Positions 58,240-64,000 of a DNA stretch of 64,000 bases are shown here, piece after piece (within the stretch, counting starts at the first letter, position 1; the number at the start of each line of letters is the position of its first letter). Under the pieces are notes generated by a model. The model was not told the origin of the DNA. It saw only the letters and a program-made list of their open reading frames with translations, and did no database searches. Location of the stretch: assembly GCA_030145055.1 (NCBI GenBank), contig JAQYWK010000005.1:248001-312000 (forward strand). Reading direction: 5' to 3'. Position numbers and translations under genes: made by a program. The DNA is from Desulfovibrio sp. (GTDB taxonomy: Bacteria; Desulfobacterota; Desulfovibrionia; Desulfovibrionales; Desulfovibrionaceae).

Positions 58240-58953
58240 ATGAGTCATATTGAGAACAAATGGCAGGAAGTCTGGCTGCGCAAGGGGGCAGAAGAAGGTC
58301 TTTGCGACTTAGAAAGTTTAATGCGTGCTGATGGGTTTGACGCTGGTACGGGAGCAATCTCAGTTGAAGACTGGTTGAAATCATCAACGAATATTCAGGA
58401 AAAGCTTGAGCTGAAAAAAGGTTCAAATGTGCTGGAAGTCGGGTGCGGAGCGGGTGCTATGCTTTGGACTCTTAAGGATCAGCCCGTTAATATTTTTGGT
58501 GTGGATTATTCCAAAACACTCATACAAAAAGCAAAAGAAGCTCTCCCTGAATTGAAGGCGGAAGTTTGCGAAGCTTCATCCATTTCATATCAAGATAAAA
58601 TGTTTGATGCGGTCTTTTCTCACGGAGTTTTCTTCTACTTCAGCGATTATGAATATGCACAAAAAGCAATGGATGAGATTGTGCGGGTTCTAAAGGATGA
58701 TGGTAAAATATACATCCTAGATGTGCCGGATCTTGAAAAACGTGAAGAGTGTGAAACTTTCCGTAGGGATGTAGTTTATTCTGGAGAAGAGTATCCTACC
58801 GCCGAAGATGGTGCGTACAGACACCTTTACTACTCAAAATCGTGGTTTGCCGAATTTGGAGCGCGAAATGGTATGCAGGTTGAGTTTTTTGATCAGGATC
58901 TTGAAAGCTATCCTATGAGTCCTTACAGGTTCAATGCATTGCTAAAATTCTAA
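58240..58953 (+). CDS. Class I SAM-dependent methyltransferase
   Basis: 237 residues. Motif I VLEVGCGAGAMLW near residue 65, FGVDYSKTLI, the Asp-containing FDAVFSHGVFFYF and RVLKDDGKIYILD give a Methyltransf_11 fold. AGGA precedes the ATG. Seventeen bp after the bifunctional gene and 13 bp before the sulfatase-glycosyltransferase, so it is part of the same pathway; N- or O-methylation of a surface headgroup is a guess. Confidence 0.85.
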   Translation: MSHIENKWQEVWLRKGAEEGLCDLESLMRADGFDAGTGAISVEDWLKSSTNIQEKLELKKGSNVLEVGCGAGAMLWTLKDQPVNIFGVDYSKTLIQKAKEALPELKAEVCEASSISYQDKMFDAVFSHGVFFYFSDYEYAQKAMDEIVRVLKDDGKIYILDVPDLEKREECETFRRDVVYSGEEYPTAEDGAYRHLYYSKSWFAEFGARNGMQVEFFDQDLESYPMSPYRFNALLKF

Positions 58954-58966
58954 CCAAATTTTGAAT

Positions 58967-61636
58967 ATGAGTAATAAGAAAAATGTTATCTGGATTGTCA
59001 TCGACACACTTCGGTCTGACATGTTGGCATCCTGCTTATCAAAAGACGCCGTTCCCAATGAGATTGATCATGTTCTGCAAAAAGGAGTCCTTTTTACAGA
59101 TGTGATGACCACTGGAGGTTCAACCAGAGTTTCAGCTCCGGCCTATTTTACTTCCATGCGTCCGGGGCTTACGGGGATGACTAACCATGAAGTGCAGGCT
59201 ATTCGAAATTTTAATGACGAAGCCGTCACGATAACAGAGCATTTTAAGCATTACGGATATAGAACTCTGCGCTGGGATGATAGTAGTTTGGATTCTTGTC
59301 AGCCAAAACGAGGGTTTGATGTTTTTGAGTCTGGTTACCCTACACTGGAACACACGCCAGACAACGATTATGACAATGATCGGCGTGATGCGTTTATCAA
59401 GCAACTTAGGCAGGACGAGACCCCTTTTTTTACAAATATCCATCTTGATTATATTCATGATTTTGGTGGCTATCAAAAGCGGAAATGGTCCACCGAAGAA
59501 TATCTGGATATTGTCGCACTGCAAGCCAAAGACTTCCACAAGCTGTGGACCAAAATTTCCCCCGGACCAAATGATATTGTTGTTGTTACATCTGATCACG
59601 GATGCATTCTGGATCAAGATTATGTTGAATATGATAAAGAAAGACCGTGGGGTTTTTCCAATGCCAGAACCCGCGTTTTAGCCTCGTTTATTGCTGAAGA
59701 TTTATCTCCTTGTAAAAAGCACTCTATGATTCGCAGCATCGATATCGGACCAACATTGCTGGAAATGGCTGTTGGGAAAGAAATGAAAGCTCATGGGGTC
59801 AGCCTTGTACCCATTTTGAGTGGAGAAAAAGAACTTACCGTTGTCGGAATTGCTGAGCGGAGTGTTGCTTTAAGCAAAGAAAGTCTCACGGACTTTGCTT
59901 GTATCAGAGAAAAAGAGTGGAGCTATTTTTTAAGCAAGGGAGAGCCATTAGCCTTATTCAATAATGATGAAGGTGATTTAGTTGAAAACTATATCGGCGA
60001 AAAACCTGAAATAGAAAAACATTTGCATGGTCTTTATACTGAAATAATCAAAGAGGGGCCGCAAACACCCACGGAATTGTATCAGAATACGGGGCTGTCA
60101 GTTTCGGAGATAAGGCAGGGGCCGGAAGTTAGCATTTTACTTCCTGTGTTTGAGTGGTCGGAAGAGTTCAGGCTCTGCTTGGAATCTTTGCTGGATCAGA
60201 TACTAGCGACCGAGGTTATATTGCTCGACGCAGATTCTTCTGGCGAAGTTGCGAGAAATATTTCTGATAATTACCAAGCCAGATTGTTCTTGAAACATGT
60301 TGATGTTGGGCCGTTATCCTTGCAAGAGATGCTGAATCAGGGACTTAATTTAGCCAAAGGTCAGTACTCTGTTACAGCAACACCTCTTTGCCAATATACT
60401 GAAAACTTTTGTTACTTGTTACGAAATGAATTTTTGAGTGATGAAAGCATATCAGTAGCATACCCAAATCTTAAGCGGGTCATACGTGATGCCAGAGAAT
60501 TGGAATATATTGGCAATGATGAATGTTTTGACGAAATATTATTTTCCAGACTCGGCAGTGGATTTGAACATAATGCTTACGCTGCAAGCCAGACTTTGCC
60601 ATATTTTAATGAAATAGGCGCAAGCGCTATGTTTAGGACGGATATGCTGCGAAATGCTGGTGGTTTCGCTAGTGGTGCGGGCGATTTCATTGGGCAGACA
60701 TGGCACATGCTTAGTAAGCTTGGGAGATTAAGACACACTTCTAAAGGTCTACTGCTATCAAAAGATCCGTCTATTTTACGGCCTGTCATGCCTGCTTTAG
60801 ATAAAAAATATCCATTTGATATTAGCGTGTTGATTCCTTTGCTTGAATCAGAAAGTATGAAACATCTACCAAAATTTTTAACAATGCTCTCCAGTCAGGA
60901 AATCAGTAAAATTGAAGTGATTCTAATGCACCTACCCGATAGCGGTGATTTTTTAGAAAAAATAATCGAGTTGTTTCCAAACATAAATATCAGGGTGAAG
61001 TCGCATGAAGGTTCAAGCTATAATCTCTTAAATATGGGCGTTTTTGCATCACGCGGAAAGTACCTGTTCTGGGCTGACCCTACAGATATGCTTTTGCCTA
61101 ATTGTCTGACAACGTTGATGACTTTTTTACAGGAAAATAAAACAGCTAATGCTGTCCGGTGCGGGCATCTGCTCAAAACCCCGTCAGCCCCACCGAGTGT
61201 ATGTGAGCCGTTATGCCGAGCTCTAGATTTTTTGCTAGAACCGAGTGATATGCGAGGGGTTCTTTACAAGCGTGATCTACATGACCAGTCAGGGGTTTTC
61301 AAAGAGAAAACGGTTAAAGAGATTTGGTGGGGCTTATGCTTGCAATTGGCATTGATTGCGCCATTTAATGCTATTAATGAACCGCTAATTCTCGCAGTAA
61401 ATAAAAATCAATTTTCTTTCAAGCTGCAGGCTGATTCTTACCAGAGAATAGTAATAAGTGCTTTAAAGAGTATGGGGGGCATGCTTGATTTAGTACGGCT
61501 TTACGAAGAGGTCTTTCAGAATCACTCAGCAGGACAGGCACGCTTTATAGTCGAAGATGAAATGCTACTGGTACTCACACAGATTAATAATGCAGGTGTT
61601 AACTGTGCTGGGATGATCAAAGTCCCTAAGATATAA
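58967..61636 (+). CDS. Sulfatase-fold / tandem glycosyltransferase fusion
   Basis: 889 residues from the ATG at 58967 (a TTG six bases earlier is less likely). About 1-330: alkaline-phosphatase/sulfatase fold with WIVIDTLRSDML, nucleophile region STRVSAPAYFTSM and VVTSDHG. About 390-600 and 625-800: two GT-A-like domains (VSILLPVFEWSEE; ISVLIPLLESESM), each lacking a clear DxD (the second has FWADPTDML). No signal peptide or membrane helix, so it acts in the cytoplasm. The combination suggests transfer of a sugar together with a phospho- or sulfo-ester group on the same glycan. Last gene of the operon. Confidence 0.8.
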   Translation: MSNKKNVIWIVIDTLRSDMLASCLSKDAVPNEIDHVLQKGVLFTDVMTTGGSTRVSAPAYFTSMRPGLTGMTNHEVQAIRNFNDEAVTITEHFKHYGYRTLRWDDSSLDSCQPKRGFDVFESGYPTLEHTPDNDYDNDRRDAFIKQLRQDETPFFTNIHLDYIHDFGGYQKRKWSTEEYLDIVALQAKDFHKLWTKISPGPNDIVVVTSDHGCILDQDYVEYDKERPWGFSNARTRVLASFIAEDLSPCKKHSMIRSIDIGPTLLEMAVGKEMKAHGVSLVPILSGEKELTVVGIAERSVALSKESLTDFACIREKEWSYFLSKGEPLALFNNDEGDLVENYIGEKPEIEKHLHGLYTEIIKEGPQTPTELYQNTGLSVSEIRQGPEVSILLPVFEWSEEFRLCLESLLDQILATEVILLDADSSGEVARNISDNYQARLFLKHVDVGPLSLQEMLNQGLNLAKGQYSVTATPLCQYTENFCYLLRNEFLSDESISVAYPNLKRVIRDARELEYIGNDECFDEILFSRLGSGFEHNAYAASQTLPYFNEIGASAMFRTDMLRNAGGFASGAGDFIGQTWHMLSKLGRLRHTSKGLLLSKDPSILRPVMPALDKKYPFDISVLIPLLESESMKHLPKFLTMLSSQEISKIEVILMHLPDSGDFLEKIIELFPNINIRVKSHEGSSYNLLNMGVFASRGKYLFWADPTDMLLPNCLTTLMTFLQENKTANAVRCGHLLKTPSAPPSVCEPLCRALDFLLEPSDMRGVLYKRDLHDQSGVFKEKTVKEIWWGLCLQLALIAPFNAINEPLILAVNKNQFSFKLQADSYQRIVISALKSMGGMLDLVRLYEEVFQNHSAGQARFIVEDEMLLVLTQINNAGVNCAGMIKVPKI

Positions 61637-61672
61637 GGGATTACTTGTGATGAGTAATAATCCCTGTTTTGT
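61636..61672 (+). terminator. Terminator after sulfatase-glycosyltransferase gene
   Basis: AGGGATTACT, short loop, AGTAATAATCCCT with one bulge, then GTTTTGTCTTTTT. It overlaps the end of the stop codon region. Confidence 0.75.
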
Positions 61673-61799
61673 CTTTTTCAAGTTACCCGTCCGGCGTGAT
61701 ATGAGGGGGTTTTTATTTCAGCTAGCGAATTGAATATTGTGTCCGAGGATCTACTTGGCGACGTTAAACGTTTAACTACTTACCCGTGATTCAAAGTTT

Positions 61800-61979
61800 G
61801 GAATCCTCTTGCTAACTTGACAAGGGCGCAGGGGCCGACGCAAGCCACCCTGAATATGAAAGAAGTATGAATATGGGATAGATGAAAGGAATGAGATGTG
61901 AAATTGAGTGGATACGAAGCAGGTATGAAATTGACTGGAGAATCGCAGACGTTCCCCGGCCTAATTCTTTGACTTTTTT
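61800..61979. repeat. Left arm of element junction D
   Basis: Homologous to the left arm at C (CAAGGGCGCAGGGGCCG, CGTTCCCCGG, TTTGACTTTTTTT) but without the 40-bp hairpin insertion. Abuts the ACCA end of the tRNA core. Confidence 0.8.
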
Positions 61980-62029
61980 TGGTAGGCACGAGCAGCTTTG
62001 AACTGCTGACCCCTTGCATGTCAAGCAAG
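61980..62029 (-). repeat. tRNA-Val(GAC) 3'-half fragment D (best-preserved core)
   Basis: Minus strand: CTTGC-TTGACAT-GCAAG (anticodon GAC), GGGTC, AGCAG-TTCAAAG-CTGCT, CGTGCCT, ACCA: 50 bases that match a bacterial tRNA-Val(GAC) from the anticodon stem to CCA in every paired position. The expected D arm and 5' acceptor strand are absent from the adjoining right flank, so it is not a full tRNA gene. Confidence 0.9.
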
Positions 62030-62118
62030 AGATAATGTTTGCAGATGTTGAAATAATTGAATAAAATTTAGTGTTGGGAATAATTTTTGGTTATTTTCCG
62101 GATTTTTCGGGGGTGGGT

Positions 62119-62145
62119 GGTTCCCCGTTGAACCTGCGGGGAACC
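62119..62145. repeat. GC-rich hairpin
   Basis: GGTTCCCCG, nine-base loop, CGGGGAACC. No T-run, so not a standard terminator. It lies at the end of right arm D. Confidence 0.5.
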
Positions 62146-62333
62146 AAATTTAATTAATGTATGTTTTTATGCTGCCGTTCCATGGCTTCAACAACATGTC
62201 TCGGTTTCAACGATAGCAGTTGGGAAAGAATTGTGTTTGTATAAACGCGTCAAAATTGTCCTTTGTTATGTGTTGTTTAGCCATAAGTTACATAATATTT
62301 TGTGTGGTACAAACGGATAGGGAAGCTTAACAG

Positions 62334-63583
62334 ATGAAAAGAATGCGAAAACCGCTCCAGACCCTTCTGATTAAGCCGGCAGGACCTGACTGCAACATGG
62401 CTTGCAGCTATTGTTTCTATTTGGAAAAGGCTTCGCTTTTTCATGATAGTCCAAGCCCTCGGATGTCTCAATACGTGCTGGAGGAAATGGTTAGTCAGGC
62501 CATGGAACAGTCCGGGAGCCAAATAAATTTCATCTGGCAGGGGGGAGAACCCACGTTGATGGGGCTAGAATTCTATCGGAAATGCGTTGAACTCCAGCAA
62601 CGCTTCGGTCGTGGACAGGTCGTGGGAAACGGACTCCAGACCAACGGTCTGCTTATCGATGACGAATGGATTCGCTTCCTGAAATCTTACAACTGGCTCG
62701 TAGGGTTGTCTCTGGACGGCCCGCAACATGTGCACGACCATTACGCAGGGCCCGGGGCGGCGGCGGTACATGGGGAAAGGTAACGGCCAGCGCCGAGAAA
62801 ATGCTCGCCGCCGGTCTGGCTGTCAACGCCCTCATTGTTGTGAACGATTACAGTGTCCAGTTTCCGGACGAAATATACGCGTTTCACAAGAACCTCGGTT
62901 TATCCCACATGCAATTCATCCCTTGCGTGGAAACGGATAAGGACGATCCATCTCGTGTTCTCGATTTTTCCGTACCCGCAGAGGGATACGGGCGTTTTCT
63001 CTGCCGGCTTTTCGATCTGTGGATGGACGATTTCTCGGGGCTGGAGCCTGCCACATCCGTGCGTTTGTTTGAATCATTGTTTTACACGTATATCGGGCAA
63101 CCTTCACCTGAATGCACCCTGCTCGATTAGTGCGGAACCTATGTCGTGGTGGAACATACTGGCGATGTCTATTCCTGTGACTTTTTTGTTCATCCCGCGT
63201 GGAGCCTCGGCAATGTGGAAGACTCGAACCTGTTGGAAATGTTGAACGCCGAGATACAATGTGTTTTCGGCCGAATAAAAGCGAACCTGCCCGACGAATG
63301 CAAACGCTGCAGATGGCTTTCCCTTTGCAAGGGCGGGTGCCCGAAGGACCGGCTCCCGGGGCAGGCGGGGAAAGCTTCGAATCACCTGTGTTCGGCATAT
63401 CGGATGTTCTTCGAATACTCGGACGAAAGGTTTCACAGGCTCGTGAAAAGATGGGAAAGACAGTACTCCGATAAACAGGCAGAAGATCGAACAGGAGGGC
63501 GGCCCGCCGGAGCCAAGGTCGGCAGAAACCGGCCTTGTCCCTGTGGAAGCGGGAAGAAGTACAAGAGATGTTGTGGTGCTTAA
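62334..63583 (+). pseudogene. Anaerobic sulfatase-maturating enzyme, frameshifted and interrupted by TAG
   Basis: Radical-SAM enzyme that makes formylglycine in anaerobic sulfatases. The first part has C20-C24-C27 of the 4Fe-4S cluster (CNMACSYCF) and FIWQGGEPTLMG. After HDHY, near 62744, one base is missing: the expected GGGGTWGKVTASAEKM continues in another frame. That frame then meets TAG at 63128-63130, between LLD and [19 protein letters not shown], and continues in the same frame through the C-terminal Cys cluster ([15 protein letters not shown]) and a SEC-C zinc tail ([16 protein letters not shown]). Two lesions make a functional product unlikely. The stretch is visibly more GC-rich than the modules to its left. 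Confidence 0.88.
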
Positions 63584-63727
63584 GTAAAAAAATTGTCCCG
63601 ACCCATATTATAGCGTATAGTGGCTCCAGTTTTGTGGCTCGACGTTTCGCATGGTTCTCTTTGCGATATTTAGATTACGTCGGCTCGCAGTCAACAGGTC
63701 CGGTAATTCCCTGAAAGGAGCAGGGCA

Positions 63728-64000
63728 ATGAAAGATAAGACACGGCGCGAATTTCTGAAAAGCGGTTTGGCGTTGACAGTCGGGGTTATGGCCTCCGGTG
63801 TGCTGGATAACGCAGGAACCGTGAGTGCAAAGGTAACTGCCGACAGCAAGACGGCTTCACACTTGAAAGCAGGCGTGAAGAAACGCAGCAATATCGTGTT
63901 GATCATCACGGACCAGCAGCGGCAGGACCGGCACTGGCCGACCGGATGGATCGAGGAACATATGCCCACTATGGCGCGCTTACAGCAGCACGGCGTGACC
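63728..64000 (+). CDS. Sulfatase with Tat signal, 3' end outside window
   Basis: The frame is open from the ATG at 63728 (AAGGAG upstream) to the right edge, 91 residues. A twin-arginine leader (TRREFLKSGLALTVGVM) is followed at about residue 54 by NIVLIITDQQRQDRHWP, the N-terminal metal-binding strand of formylglycine sulfatases and related arylsulfatases. The FGly site would lie beyond the window. It is preceded by the maturase remnant, the usual activating partner. GC-rich like that remnant. Confidence 0.82.
   Translation, partial: MKDKTRREFLKSGLALTVGVMASGVLDNAGTVSAKVTADSKTASHLKAGVKKRSNIVLIITDQQRQDRHWPTGWIEEHMPTMARLQQHGVT

Larger units (their letters stand above)
61637..62333. other. Intergenic region holding tRNA-Val fragment D and its arms
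   Basis: 697 bp. Terminator to about 61672, left arm at 61800-61979, tRNA core 61980-62029, right arm to 62114, then a hairpin at 62119-62145 and about 190 bp before the maturase pseudogene. No credible coding frame. Confidence 0.65.

Noticed and set aside
61980-62029. Complete tRNA-Val gene at fragment D
   Set aside because: The D arm and 5' acceptor strand are missing from the adjoining sequence; only the 3' half is present.
63128-63130. TAG as programmed pyrrolysine or selenocysteine-like recoding
   Set aside because: The gene also has an independent frameshift 380 bp upstream, so simple decay explains both; no recoding element is visible.
1-64000. CRISPR array, prophage, insertion sequence or integrase
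   Set aside because: No regularly spaced identical repeats, phage structural genes, transposase or tyrosine-recombinase signatures were found on reading both strands.

Overview
The window looks like chromosome from a motile, Gram-negative, anaerobic deltaproteobacterium of the Desulfovibrio/Maridesulfovibrio type. This is an inference from gene content: a co-oriented ispE, tRNA-Gln, prs, rplY, pth, carD, rho block; a full liv branched-chain amino-acid importer; CTC-type bL25; a sigma-54-driven flagellar hook gene; several chemoreceptors; and an oxygen-sensitive sulfatase maturase. No rRNA, CRISPR array, transposase or integrase was found.

Layout. (1) 1-6400: a partial unknown gene, purU, a TRIC-type membrane protein and a translationally coupled pair of family-2 glycosyltransferases. 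(2) 6400-11430: livK-livH-livM-livG-livF on the minus strand, with an attenuator-like hairpin after livK. (3) 11690-15830: a minus-strand cluster with an HBM-type chemoreceptor, a small Cys-rich lipoprotein and an odd fusion in which both a CheA-P1/Hpt-like domain and a HisC-like aminotransferase domain have lost their catalytic residues. (4) 16200-35400: core genes, namely a ferritin-like protein, flgE, hslUV, a ClC channel, ribF, an M48 protease, rho, carD, pth, rplY, prs, tRNA-Gln, ispE, an exported hydrolase and an HtrA protease. (5) 35500-48500: small accessory units, including an FkbM methyltransferase with a serine hydrolase, an MFS pump with an ATPase-like/GNAT fusion, an E1-like protein, a large hybrid histidine kinase and a dCache chemoreceptor. 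(6) 48550-64000: an accessory zone for cell-surface modification.

The most notable structure is in region 6. Four copies of the 3' half of a tRNA-Val(GAC) gene, from anticodon stem through CCA and all on the minus strand, lie at about 49220, 54152, 56039 and 61980. They separate four cargo modules: NoeA-like methyltransferase with an LtaS/EptA-like transferase; two GFA-domain proteins; a nucleotidyltransferase-aminotransferase with a methyltransferase and a sulfatase-glycosyltransferase; and a broken sulfatase maturase with a sulfatase. The cores share flanking arms (B, C and D on the right, C and D on the left). This is the pattern expected from serial site-specific insertion at one tRNA gene by related elements that carry no recombinase here. 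The leftmost copy is the most decayed and the rightmost is intact in all its paired arms, which predicts an intact tRNA-Val(GAC) on the minus strand to the right of this window.

The modules appear to share one theme, decoration of surface polysaccharide or lipid. This is inferred from domains (nucleotidyl, amino, methyl, phospho/sulfo-ester and glycosyl transfer), not shown.
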